From an uncultured bacterium (GTDB lineage: Bacteria > Bacillota_A > Clostridia > Oscillospirales > Oscillospiraceae): DNA of 7,489 nt. Below, in pieces: positions 1 to 5,725 of the stretch. Location: assembly GCA_945917385.1 (NCBI GenBank), contig CAMEHJ010000048.1, positions 1 to 7,489 of the forward strand. Reading direction: 5' to 3'. A program made the position numbers and the translations under genes. The notes under the pieces were generated by a model. It did no database searches, was not told the origin of the DNA, and saw only the letters and a list, made by a program, of their open reading frames with translations. How positions within the stretch are numbered: position 1 is the first letter of the stretch; each line of letters starts with the position of its first letter.

Positions 1-311
1 TTACCCCGTTTTTTGTATTTGCCGCAGTCAATCTCTGCAAAGAAATAAAAGCGATTTATATCAAAAAAGGACTCGCAAAAATTGGGAAACACTCACTTCT
101 GATGTGGTTTGTTTCCTGTATATTTTTCAACAATTCAAAACAGGTGTTCCGGCCGATACTATATTTCCCCCGCAATCCTGTTCTGGTGCTGTTGTGGGGA
201 CTGATTATGTGTATGGCTGTTTCGGCTGTACTGGATCTCGGCATAAGCAGGCTTACCGCCCGGAAAAACAAACTGCTGTTTCAGGAGCATGATGTCTGCC
301 ATTACAAATGA
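1..311 (+). CDS. Acyltransferase-3-like membrane protein, C-terminal end (5' truncated by window edge)
   Basis: The reading frame is open from the left edge (first complete codon at 3) to the TGA at 309-311, giving 102 C-terminal residues; the N-terminus lies outside the window. The visible part starts in a hydrophobic stretch (residues 1-12), then a basic loop (IYIKKGLAKIGKHS, 18-31), a short membrane segment SLLMWFVSCIFF (31-42), a loop with the aromatic/proline-rich sequence RPILYFPRNP, a strong membrane helix (about 59-80) and a basic tail. The pattern GKxSLxMWF followed by a last long helix resembles the end of acyltransferase-3 proteins, multi-spanning enzymes that O-acylate sugars, cell-wall glycans or polysaccharides. 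The usual His of the MWxxH pattern is Ser38 here. The methionine at 102 is internal, not the start: there is no ribosome binding site before it and the similarity continues upstream. The family call rests on pattern recognition of a fragment; the substrate cannot be inferred. Confidence 0.6.
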   Translation, partial: TPFFVFAAVNLCKEIKAIYIKKGLAKIGKHSLLMWFVSCIFFNNSKQVFRPILYFPRNPVLVLLWGLIMCMAVSAVLDLGISRLTARKNKLLFQEHDVCHYK

Positions 312-438
312 ACCCGGATATTTGCCCTTTGAAGCAGCCGACGGTGAGGAGCGACAGTGGCTGGACACATACAAAGCCCTGCAATATAACGGCATCTTTG
401 ACAAGAAGAATCAAAACAAGGTGTTTTTCCGACCATAA
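289..438 (+). CDS. Small hypothetical protein, 49 aa, overlapping the acyltransferase 3' end
   Basis: This short frame begins at ATG 289 (a second ATG follows at 292) and stops at TAA 436-438. An AGGAG at 283-287 lies 1 nt before the first ATG and 4 nt before the second, so the ATG at 292 (48 aa) is the more likely start. It overlaps the last 20 or so bases of the preceding gene in another frame, an arrangement compatible with translational coupling. The product is hydrophilic and charged, with EERQWLDTYKALQYNG in the middle and a basic, aromatic end (KKNQNKVFFRP). It has no signal peptide, membrane segment or Cys motif. I do not recognise it. It could be a genuine small protein, the start of a decayed gene, or a chance frame; coding-like codons and the nearby Shine-Dalgarno sequence are the only support. 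Confidence 0.35.
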   Translation: MMSAITNEPGYLPFEAADGEERQWLDTYKALQYNGIFDKKNQNKVFFRP

Positions 439-502
439 ATTAATGCGGATTGCTAAATTGCGTTTATCATGCGATTTACGGCAAACCAGAACTTAATTTT
501 TT

Positions 503-540
503 CGAACAGGCAAATCCGTATTGCAGGATTTGCCTGTTCG
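503..540 (+). terminator. Perfect 15-bp inverted repeat, possible terminator of the leftmost genes
   Basis: The arms at 503-517 and 526-540 (CGAACAGGCAAATCC and its exact complement) enclose an 8-nt loop. The hairpin lies 65 nt after the small ORF, where the end of the + strand transcript is expected. However, the bases right after the stem (GTATGTAAAATTC) are not a T-run; the nearest is TTTTT at about 553-557. On the opposite strand the stem is followed by A residues. It is therefore an atypical intrinsic terminator, or a hairpin with another role such as mRNA 3'-end stabilisation. Confidence 0.4.
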
Positions 541-593
541 GTATGTAAAATTCTTTTTCCCTTTGTTCCGTCCTGGCTTAAGCGTTTTAATCG

Positions 594-636
594 TATCGCA
601 CAATAAAGGATGTACCGTATCCTTTATTGTGCGATA
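594..636. repeat. Perfect 18-bp inverted repeat with 7-nt loop
   Basis: The arms at 594-611 (TATCGCACAATAAAGGAT) and 619-636 are exact reverse complements, with the 7-nt loop GTACCGT at 612-618. The stem is AT-rich (7 of 18 pairs are G-C) and neither side has a T-tract, so it is not a textbook terminator. It sits between the convergent acyltransferase-side genes and the radical SAM gene and ends 1 nt before the 14-bp repeat array. The right arm (TTATTGTGCGATA) resembles a diverged array unit. Possible roles are a factor-dependent or bidirectional transcript end, or the tip of a small non-autonomous element. Confidence 0.75.
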
Positions 637-637
637 T

Positions 638-776
638 TTATGTAAATGATATTATGTTAATGATATTACGTAGCTTATATTACGTATATTCTTTTATGTA
701 GTTTATATTATGTAAATAAATTTATGTCAATAAAATTATGATTTTAATATTATGTAAAGTGATTATGTAAATCTCC
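638..776. repeat. Tandem array of about ten degenerate 14-bp units, consensus TTATGTAAATGATA
   Basis: Units begin at 638, 652, 666, 680, 694, 708, 722, 736, 750 and 763, a constant 14-bp step except for one 13-bp unit (750-762). The core TTATGT or TTACGT is kept in nine of the ten units; the unit at 736 reads TTATGA. The second half varies: AATGATA, TAATGATA, AGTTTATA, AAATAAAT, CAATAAAA. The period is not a multiple of three and stops occur on both strands, so the array is non-coding. The last unit runs into the radical SAM gene: its TTA at 763-765 is, on the minus strand, that gene's TAA stop, and the next bases encode its last residues. This is a minisatellite-like array; function is unknown. 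Confidence 0.85.
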
Positions 777-1593
777 TTGCATAACCACAGCGCTGGCAAA
801 GCGGCTCGACGGCTTTTCTTTTGGTGAAACCCTCGTAGATTCTGTACGCTCGTTCAGTTGACATAATTTCTTCAAGTTCGCTTTCAAACAGGTTTCCGAG
901 CGCGATATCTCCCTCATGGTCAAGGCAGCAGGGCACGACCGTACCGTCGCACAGCACGCCTATCTGGTCGCGCAGACCGCGGCAGAAGCAGCTATCTCCC
1001 CTGTCCTGCGCGACCAGATCCGGCCAGTCAAACCTCTCCCCCTCCTCAAGCCAGACCTTTCCGGCGATTCTCATGCTGCCGCGGCTCTCCGTCCACGGCT
1101 TTGGGAACGCTTCTTCAAGCGCGCGCAGTATCTCCCCGTTCAGCGTATCAAAGCCGCCCTTGTTCCACAGTCTCAGTATGCAGGGCTTTTCCGCCCGCTC
1201 CGCCGCCTTTGCAAAGGCTATGCACATGGAGATGTACTCCCCCGGCTCAGCTTCGCCGTTTCCCTCAAAGGACTGGAGGGAGATATTGATTTTGTGTACC
1301 GCCCCCGACGACAGCAAAGATGCGCCGCGTCTGCCGAGCAGCGTCCCGTTTGTGGTCACGATGACGCGGAAGTCAAGTTTTTGCGCGATGTCCAGTATCT
1401 TTTCAAGCTCCGGGTGCAGAAGCGGCTCTCCCATCAGGTGCAGATAGATGTACTGCGTGTGCGGTCTTATCTTTTGCGCGATATGCTCAAACTCCCGCGC
1501 CGTCATGAATTTGGCTTCGCGTTTGGTTCCGGGACAGAATTTGCATTTAAGGTTGCAGATGTTGCCTATCTCGATGTACGCTTTTTTGAGCAT
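763..1593 (-). CDS. Radical SAM/SPASM domain protein
   Basis: This 276-aa protein is predicted to bind a radical-generating [4Fe-4S] cluster through CNLKCKFC (Cys13, Cys17, Cys20) and S-adenosylmethionine through the GEP motif (residues 55-57, GEPLLHPE). Further strand motifs of the half-barrel follow (VIVTTNGTLL, about 77-86; INISLQS, 102-108). The C-terminal quarter is a short SPASM-type auxiliary-cluster domain: Cys202, Cys204, Cys215, the pair Cys222-Cys223 in DGTVVPCCLD, LGNLFES, and Cys266/Cys269 near the end (CQRCG). Such proteins modify peptides, proteins or small molecules; the substrate is not evident, and no precursor peptide or sulfatase is visible nearby. The start lies 5 nt after the stop of the upstream glycoside hydrolase, with only a weak GGGGA 10-11 nt ahead of it, suggesting translational coupling in an operon. 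The stop codon is supplied by the neighbouring repeat array. At 276 aa it is shorter than anaerobic sulfatase maturases (about 370-400 aa). Confidence 0.9.
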   Translation of the reverse strand: MLKKAYIEIGNICNLKCKFCPGTKREAKFMTAREFEHIAQKIRPHTQYIYLHLMGEPLLHPELEKILDIAQKLDFRVIVTTNGTLLGRRGASLLSSGAVHKINISLQSFEGNGEAEPGEYISMCIAFAKAAERAEKPCILRLWNKGGFDTLNGEILRALEEAFPKPWTESRGSMRIAGKVWLEEGERFDWPDLVAQDRGDSCFCRGLRDQIGVLCDGTVVPCCLDHEGDIALGNLFESELEEIMSTERAYRIYEGFTKRKAVEPLCQRCGYARRFT

Positions 1594-1598
1594 CAGTT

Positions 1599-3293
1599 TT
1601 AATTCCCCACATCTATGATTTCTCGCACTTCCTCAGGCGGTATCTTAACCACTTTCCTGTCATATGTGATAAGTCCGTTAAGCTCGTCCTCCACATCACT
1701 GAGCTGCGTGTAAATCGCCGCCGCAAGGCCGCGCTCCTTCGCGCTTTGTATCTGCCCACGGTACAGCTCATATAGTGCCTCTTTCAGCTTCTCAGCGCCC
1801 GCAAAGCTCTTGTAGCCGAAATTACTGTTATTGAAGCAGTGACCCTCAATTTTGCAGTTGTAGCCGCCGAACTCTGTCAGCAGGGCTGCGCGGCCGAGCT
1901 TGTCCGCTTTGAATTTGTACGCTCGGAAGTAGACGTGCTCGCTCCTGACCTCTCCTGTTTTCTGGTCGTGCCAGCCGGAGGCATGGTCAACGGTTCTTGT
2001 CGGGTCTGTTCTGCGCACAAAGTCGTGAACGCGCTTCGCGTCAAACTGCCCCCAGCCCTCGTTGAACGGCGTCCACAGCGCGATGCACGGGCAGTTGTAG
2101 AGATGGTTTATCATCTCCTCCAGCTCCGCCATATACTGCATTCTCCCTGCGGCGTCGCCGCGCGCGAAGAGCTTGTGCGCGCTGTCCTTCAGGTGTATTC
2201 CCGTCACAAGCGGTGCGGTGATCAAAACCGGGTTATAGCGTCCGCCGCCGTTCGGCATATCCTGCCACACCAGCATACCGAGCCTGTCACAGTGGTAGTA
2301 CCATCTCAGCGGCTCTATCTTGATGTGCTTTCTCAGCACGTTGAAACCCATCTCCTTGGCAAGGCTGATGTCGCGTATAAGCGCCTCGTCCGTCGGCGCG
2401 GTGTACAGTCCGTCCGGCCAGTAGCCCTGGTCCAGAAGTCCGTTGTGGAAATACGGCCTGCCGTTGAGAAACAGCCGCTTTACTTCTTTCGAATCCTTCT
2501 CCACCGAGAACTTTCTCATCGCAAAATAGCTGTCCACCCTGTCCTCGCCGCAGGTGACGGAGAAGTCGTAGAGCTTTGGGTTTTCCGGCGACCACGGCTC
2601 GAAATCCGGCACGGGTATCTCGGCGGGCAGGGTGTATTCTTTGTCCTGAAAATGTGCGAAAGCCACGCCGTTTCCCACAATGTCCGCGGATATTTCCACA
2701 GTACCCGTGTCGAATTTCGGCGTAATGCGTAAGCTTTTGACGTAAGGCACGCTCACCGCCTCCGCCCACACCGTCTGCCATATGCCGCTTTGCGGCGTGT
2801 ACCAGATGCCGCCGCGCCTTGAGCTCTGCTTGCCGCGCGAGTGGCTTCCGCAGTCGGTATTATCCGTCACGCGAACGCAGAGCTCCGCGTTCAGTCCGTC
2901 GAGATTATCAGTTATGTCAACCGAGAATGGCGTGTACCCGCCGACGTGGTATGCACATTCGCGCCCGTTCACAATTACCTTTGCCGTCTGGTCAACCGCG
3001 CCGAAGTGCAGAAGCACTCTCTTTCCGCGAAAGCTCTCCGGGAAGGTAAAGCGTTTTCTGTACCAGAGGTATTCGTCGCTTTTAAGACTGCGTCCCACAC
3101 CGGAAAGCTCCGTCTCCGGCGAGAACGGAACTATGATTTCCCCGTCAAAGCCTTTTGGTATGACCGGTGAATTGCACATGACATATTCCCAGCGTCCGTT
3201 CAGGTTCATCCACTCCGCGCGCACCATCTGCGGTCTTGGGTATTCGTTCAGCGGGTGATCTCTGTCCACCGTGTCTGTCCATTGAGTTTTCAT
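1599..3293 (-). CDS. Glycoside hydrolase family 2 protein (beta-galactosidase/beta-glucuronidase-like)
   Basis: The 564-aa protein has the family 2 layout: an N-terminal jelly-roll sugar-binding domain (about 15-185, ending in the characteristic SGIWQTVW), an immunoglobulin-like beta-sandwich (about 185-265), and a TIM barrel (about 270-564). The acid/base residue is Glu412 in TPFNEGWGQFD, and the likely nucleophile is Glu474 in LLTEFGG; both are intact. Family 2 enzymes are retaining exo-glycosidases releasing galactose, glucuronate, mannose or arabinose residues. The NxKG pattern that binds the glucuronate carboxylate in GusA-type enzymes is replaced around LNGLITYDRK, arguing against a classical glucuronidase. 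There is no signal peptide, so it is probably cytoplasmic and acts on imported oligosaccharides. An in-frame ATG exists 27 nt upstream (3320), but GGAGG at 3299-3303 is 5 nt from the ATG at 3293, which I take as the start. It is the first gene of an operon with the radical SAM gene. Sugar specificity is unknown. Confidence 0.92.
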   Translation of the reverse strand: MKTQWTDTVDRDHPLNEYPRPQMVRAEWMNLNGRWEYVMCNSPVIPKGFDGEIIVPFSPETELSGVGRSLKSDEYLWYRKRFTFPESFRGKRVLLHFGAVDQTAKVIVNGRECAYHVGGYTPFSVDITDNLDGLNAELCVRVTDNTDCGSHSRGKQSSRRGGIWYTPQSGIWQTVWAEAVSVPYVKSLRITPKFDTGTVEISADIVGNGVAFAHFQDKEYTLPAEIPVPDFEPWSPENPKLYDFSVTCGEDRVDSYFAMRKFSVEKDSKEVKRLFLNGRPYFHNGLLDQGYWPDGLYTAPTDEALIRDISLAKEMGFNVLRKHIKIEPLRWYYHCDRLGMLVWQDMPNGGGRYNPVLITAPLVTGIHLKDSAHKLFARGDAAGRMQYMAELEEMINHLYNCPCIALWTPFNEGWGQFDAKRVHDFVRRTDPTRTVDHASGWHDQKTGEVRSEHVYFRAYKFKADKLGRAALLTEFGGYNCKIEGHCFNNSNFGYKSFAGAEKLKEALYELYRGQIQSAKERGLAAAIYTQLSDVEDELNGLITYDRKVVKIPPEEVREIIDVGN

Positions 3294-3298
3294 AAGCG

Positions 3299-3303
3299 CC
3301 TCC
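3299..3303 (-). promoter_or_regulatory. Ribosome binding site fixing the glycoside hydrolase start
   Basis: Minus-strand GGAGG is followed by 5 nt (CGCTT) and ATG at 3293. The upstream in-frame ATG codons at 3320 and 3305 have no comparable site, so the longer frame is rejected. Confidence 0.8.
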
Positions 3304-3332
3304 ATTACGGTTTTAATCATTATTTTATCTTA

Positions 3333-3361
3333 ATTTTGCATCTATCCTGCACTTTCGTCAA
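3333..3361 (-). promoter_or_regulatory. Predicted promoter of the glycoside hydrolase-radical SAM operon
   Basis: On the minus strand, TTGACG (-35, 3361-3356) and CAAAAT (-10, 3338-3333) are separated by 17 nt. Five of six and four of six bases match the sigma-A consensus. Transcription would start near 3326, giving a leader of about 30 nt before the ATG at 3293. The -35 shares its outermost base with the -35 of the divergent lipoprotein promoter. Confidence 0.55.
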
Positions 3362-3389
3362 TGACTTTTTCACATTGTTGTGATATTAT
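3361..3389 (+). promoter_or_regulatory. Predicted promoter of the lipoprotein gene, with extended -10
   Basis: ATGACT (-35, 3361-3366) is followed by 17 nt and TATTAT (-10, 3384-3389). The -10 is preceded by TGA, giving the extended form TGnTATTAT. Transcription would start near 3396, leaving a leader of about 75 nt. It is arranged back-to-back with the divergent promoter of the hydrolase operon. Confidence 0.5.
3370..3383. promoter_or_regulatory. Operator-like palindrome TCACATTGTTGTGA inside the lipoprotein promoter
   Basis: Five-base arms TCACA/TGTGA flank TTGT, lying exactly in the spacer between the -35 and -10 of the + strand promoter. A further TCACATT occurs at 3400-3406, 30 bp (about three helical turns) downstream of the TCACATT at 3370-3376 and close to the predicted start of transcription. 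A repressor bound here would block the lipoprotein promoter and could affect the divergent one. No regulator gene is visible in the window, and short AT-rich palindromes arise by chance. Confidence 0.3.
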
Positions 3390-3461
3390 TAAGAAAAAAT
3401 CACATTTCCTGCGGAACAGTCCGCTTTATTCCGCGTCAGAAAATTAAAGAAAAAAATTCAC

Positions 3462-3466
3462 GGAGG
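3462..3466 (+). promoter_or_regulatory. Ribosome binding site fixing the lipoprotein start
   Basis: GGAGG is placed 6 nt before ATG 3473. The next Met is followed directly by a canonical lipoprotein signal peptide, so the in-frame ATG 93 nt further upstream (3380), inside the promoter, is not the start. Confidence 0.85.
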
Positions 3467-3472
3467 TGCATT

Positions 3473-4321
3473 ATGAAAAAAACATTTGCGTTCATGCTTT
3501 CGATTCTGATGCTGCTGTCGCTCTGCGCCTGCTCTTCTGCGGCGGCGGAAAACAGCGCCGTACCGACGGCATCCGTTTCCGCTTCCGCCAAGGTGTCTCC
3601 GCCCGCAGTCCCCACCGAAAAGAGTGCCGCTCCCGTCCCAACCGAAACGCCCGTTCCCTCAGAGGCTCCCGCTCCGTCTCCCAATGCTTCCAAGAGTGAA
3701 GCGCCAAACGGAGCTGAGAAATATGTCACCGTTTACCGGGAGGAAAAGGGTGAATACATGGATTCTGTCGGCAACCGGTACGAATACAGCTATGTCATTC
3801 CGAAGTTCGATCTGGACGGAGTGAATGTCAGTATGCTCAACGACGAGATCATCACAAAGCTTGAGCCGATCGTGGACGAATCCCTTTTATCAATAAGGGA
3901 CGGCTTCAGCATCAGTGTTCTCTCCATCGGGTATGAGGCCTACCTCAACGGCGACATTGTTTCTCTCATCGTCAGCATTGACTGTGACACGGACTATGTG
4001 ACAAAATGGGTATGGAACCTCGACGTCTCGACGAAGGAGGGCGTTGACGGGGACTATCTCTTCTCGCTCACGGACATGGGAGCGGACGGTACGAAGCTTT
4101 CTGACGTCACGGCGGCCTCGGTCGGCAAATTCTACGACGAAAATTACCCCGACCGCACGGCAAAACCGTGGCTTGAGTCGTTCAACATGACCATGGAAAA
4201 AGAGAACTTAGCCAAAACCCAGTATTATTTTGACGCCGAGGGTCAGCTCACCGGCATTGTGAAGATGCACGTCCCCGCCGGTGCGGGCTGCTACGACACC
4301 GACGTTCCGATGACAAGATAG
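3473..4321 (+). CDS. Secreted lipoprotein with low-complexity stalk and unrecognised C-terminal domain
   Basis: This 282-aa protein starts with a type II signal peptide: MKK, a hydrophobic core (residues 5-17) and the lipobox LCAC with Cys20 as the lipidated residue, so it should be anchored to the outer face of the membrane. Residues 21 to about 80 form a low-complexity Ala/Pro/Ser/Thr/Val/Glu stalk (repeated VPTE and APxPS-like steps) that probably spans the cell wall. Residues 83-282 form one globular domain beginning YVTVYREEKGEY, with YEYSYVIPKFD, a long amphipathic segment (about 116-138), NGDIVSLIVSID (159-170) and a DVSTKEGVDGDYLFSL segment. This layout recalls the DUF4163/DUF3298 region of PdaC- and RsiV-like extracellular proteins, but no active-site motif is visible, so that link is tentative. 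It is transcribed divergently from the glycosidase operon and ends at a hairpin shared with the convergent aminotransferase. Function is unknown. Confidence 0.88.
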   Translation: MKKTFAFMLSILMLLSLCACSSAAAENSAVPTASVSASAKVSPPAVPTEKSAAPVPTETPVPSEAPAPSPNASKSEAPNGAEKYVTVYREEKGEYMDSVGNRYEYSYVIPKFDLDGVNVSMLNDEIITKLEPIVDESLLSIRDGFSISVLSIGYEAYLNGDIVSLIVSIDCDTDYVTKWVWNLDVSTKEGVDGDYLFSLTDMGADGTKLSDVTAASVGKFYDENYPDRTAKPWLESFNMTMEKENLAKTQYYFDAEGQLTGIVKMHVPAGAGCYDTDVPMTR

Positions 4322-4331
4322 TATTAAAGCG

Positions 4332-4361
4332 ACATCCGCCCGGACTGTTCCGGGCGGATGT
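4332..4361. terminator. Hairpin between convergent genes, probable bidirectional terminator
   Basis: A perfect 12-bp GC-rich stem (ACATCCGCCCGG at 4332-4343 with 4350-4361) closes a 6-nt loop, 10 nt after the lipoprotein stop and 17 nt beyond the aminotransferase stop. The flanks are only moderately T-rich (TGACATATTTAGCAATTTT on +, CGCTTTAATAC on -). Position and stem strength support termination in both directions; the weak T-tracts are the reservation. Confidence 0.65.
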
Positions 4362-4378
4362 TGACATATTTAGCAATT

Positions 4379-5665
4379 TTAATCCTTCTGCGCGAGCAGG
4401 ACCTCGAGCGCGGCGGCGCGCTGGCAGATGCAGAACACCTTCATGCAGCGGTAGAGCTGGTCGATGGCGGGGAAGGAGGGCGCGATGCGGATGTTTTTGT
4501 CCTCGGGGTCGATGCCGTAGGGGAAGGTCGCGCCGGCGTCGGTGAACTTCACGCCGACCTCCTTGCAGAGACTGACGCAGCGCTTTGCCGTGCCGGGCAG
4601 ACCGTCGAAGCTGACGAAGTAGCCGCCGTTCGGGCGTGTCCACTCCGCTATCCCGAGCCCGCCAAGCCCGTCCTCAAGCATGGCGAGGGTGCAGTCGAAC
4701 TTCGGGCGGAGGTAGTCCGCCTGCTTCTTCATATGCTCGTACAGTCCCTCGGCATTCTTGAAATACTTCACATGGCGGAGCTGGTTGAGCTTGTCGTAGC
4801 CGAGCGTCTGCACGTTCATCTGTCTGGTCAGAAACTCAATATTGTTCCGGCTTGCGGCAAAGACCGCGACGCCCGCGCCGGAGAAGGTGACCTTGCTTGT
4901 GGACATGAACTCATAGACCATGTCCTCGCTGCCGTATTTCTTGCAAAGGTCAAAGATATTGGCAAGATAGTCGTCCGTGTCGCGGAAGCCGTGGACGAAG
5001 TAGGCGTTATCCCAGAAAATGCGGAAATCGTCCGCCGCGGGCTTGAGCGCGGCAAAGGCCTCCACGGTTTCGGGGGAATAGGTAATGCCCTGGGGGTTTG
5101 AATACTTGGGCACGCACCAGATGCCCTTGACGGAGGGATCGCTCTCGACATAGCTGCGCACAAGCTCCATGTCGGGGCCGGTCGGGGTCATGGGGATGTT
5201 TATCATCTCCACACCAAACTCCTGGCAGATGCGGAAGTGCCTGTCGTAGCCGGGCGCGGGGCAGAGGAATTTGAGCTTGCCCTGCTGTCCCCAGGGCTTA
5301 CTTCCGCCGTAAACGCCGAGCACGAGCGCCTTGATAAAGCAGTCGTACATCAGGCAGAGGCTGGACTGTCCGCCCATGATGATATTCTCCATCTTAACGC
5401 CGAGGACATCCGCGAAAAGCTCCTTCGCCTCATCGACGCCGGCAAGCTCGCCGTAGTTGCGCACGTCGGTGCCCTTGCGGGTATAGATAAGGTCGTAGGG
5501 ATTCTGTTCGAGCATTCTCATACTGAGGTTGAGCTGGGTGGGGTCGGGCTTGCCTCGTGACATATCGAGGCTGTGGCCTTTCTTCTTCTCCGCTTCAATT
5601 TCGGCCATTACGTCGGCAAGCTCGGCTTTCAGCTCTGCCCTGCTCATTTCGGTGTAGCTTTTCAT
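4379..5665 (-). CDS. Aspartate aminotransferase, class Ic (AspT-like, PLP-dependent)
   Basis: The 428-aa product matches the fold-type I aminotransferases of the class Ic aspartate aminotransferase group (Pfam Aminotran_MocR, corynebacterial AspT-like), which exchange amino groups between aspartate/2-oxoglutarate and oxaloacetate/glutamate in the cytoplasm. Its hallmark N-terminal sequence LDMSRGKPDPTQLNLS is at 33-48. Cofactor-binding features are present: MGGQSSLCLMYD (97-108), YSNPQG with Asn190, WDNAY with Asp219 and Tyr222, the Schiff-base Lys258 in STSKVTFSGAG, and the substrate-carboxylate Arg394 in IRIAPSFP. Length fits the family. An upstream in-frame Met at 5755 is rejected: the conserved N-terminus begins at the ATG at 5665, which has GGGAGGA 5 nt before it. 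It has its own promoter and converges on the lipoprotein gene. The group assignment is confident; actual substrate preference is inferred from the family. Confidence 0.92.
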   Translation of the reverse strand: MKSYTEMSRAELKAELADVMAEIEAEKKKGHSLDMSRGKPDPTQLNLSMRMLEQNPYDLIYTRKGTDVRNYGELAGVDEAKELFADVLGVKMENIIMGGQSSLCLMYDCFIKALVLGVYGGSKPWGQQGKLKFLCPAPGYDRHFRICQEFGVEMINIPMTPTGPDMELVRSYVESDPSVKGIWCVPKYSNPQGITYSPETVEAFAALKPAADDFRIFWDNAYFVHGFRDTDDYLANIFDLCKKYGSEDMVYEFMSTSKVTFSGAGVAVFAASRNNIEFLTRQMNVQTLGYDKLNQLRHVKYFKNAEGLYEHMKKQADYLRPKFDCTLAMLEDGLGGLGIAEWTRPNGGYFVSFDGLPGTAKRCVSLCKEVGVKFTDAGATFPYGIDPEDKNIRIAPSFPAIDQLYRCMKVFCICQRAAALEVLLAQKD

Positions 5666-5670
5666 ATCTG

Positions 5671-5677
5671 TCCTCCC
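5671..5677 (-). promoter_or_regulatory. Ribosome binding site fixing the aminotransferase start
   Basis: Minus-strand GGGAGGA lies 5 nt before ATG 5665. Thirty upstream codons in the same frame cross the predicted promoter and are excluded. Confidence 0.85.
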
Positions 5678-5696
5678 GGTTTCTTTATTCCGATGT

Positions 5697-5725
5697 ATTC
5701 TATATCCTCCGGTGTATAAAATCAA
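5697..5725 (-). promoter_or_regulatory. Predicted promoter of the aspartate aminotransferase gene
   Basis: Minus-strand TTGATT (-35, 5725-5720) and TAGAAT (-10, 5702-5697) are exactly 17 nt apart, a good sigma-A-type match, with transcription expected from about 5690 and a 25-nt leader. Two direct copies of TGTATAAAA on the + strand (5713-5721 and 5732-5740, 19 bp apart) overlap and flank the -35 and could be regulator half-sites. Confidence 0.6.

Noticed and set aside
1..60. End of a minus-strand gene at the TTA in positions 1-3
   Set aside because: In that frame an in-frame stop occurs within about 10 codons upstream, so no coding sequence is supported.
104..292. A 62-aa ORF ending in TGA that overlaps the ATG at 289
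   Set aside because: It is a shadow of the acyltransferase frame; its product is Cys/Gly-rich with no sensible pattern, and the coupling-like ATGA overlap is coincidental.
102..311. A separate 69-aa membrane protein beginning at ATG 102
   Set aside because: The frame is open to the left edge and the acyltransferase-like pattern (IGKHSLLMWF) spans this Met, so it is an internal residue of a truncated larger protein. No ribosome binding site precedes it.
638..776. CRISPR array
   Set aside because: The units are contiguous, 14 bp and degenerate, with no spacers and no cas genes nearby.
763..1593. Anaerobic sulfatase maturase
   Set aside because: The protein is about 100 residues shorter than that family and no sulfatase gene is in the window.
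916..1602. 228-aa ORF antisense to the radical SAM gene
   Set aside because: The opposite strand encodes a clear radical SAM protein with all cysteines; this is a mirror of codon bias in a GC-rich gene.
1839..2732. 297-aa ORF antisense to the glycoside hydrolase gene
   Set aside because: The opposite strand carries intact family 2 catalytic motifs; the antisense product is Val/Arg-rich with no recognisable domain and no ribosome binding site.
4358..5101. 247-aa ORF antisense to the aminotransferase gene
   Set aside because: It begins in the terminator hairpin and is a codon-bias shadow of the aminotransferase frame.
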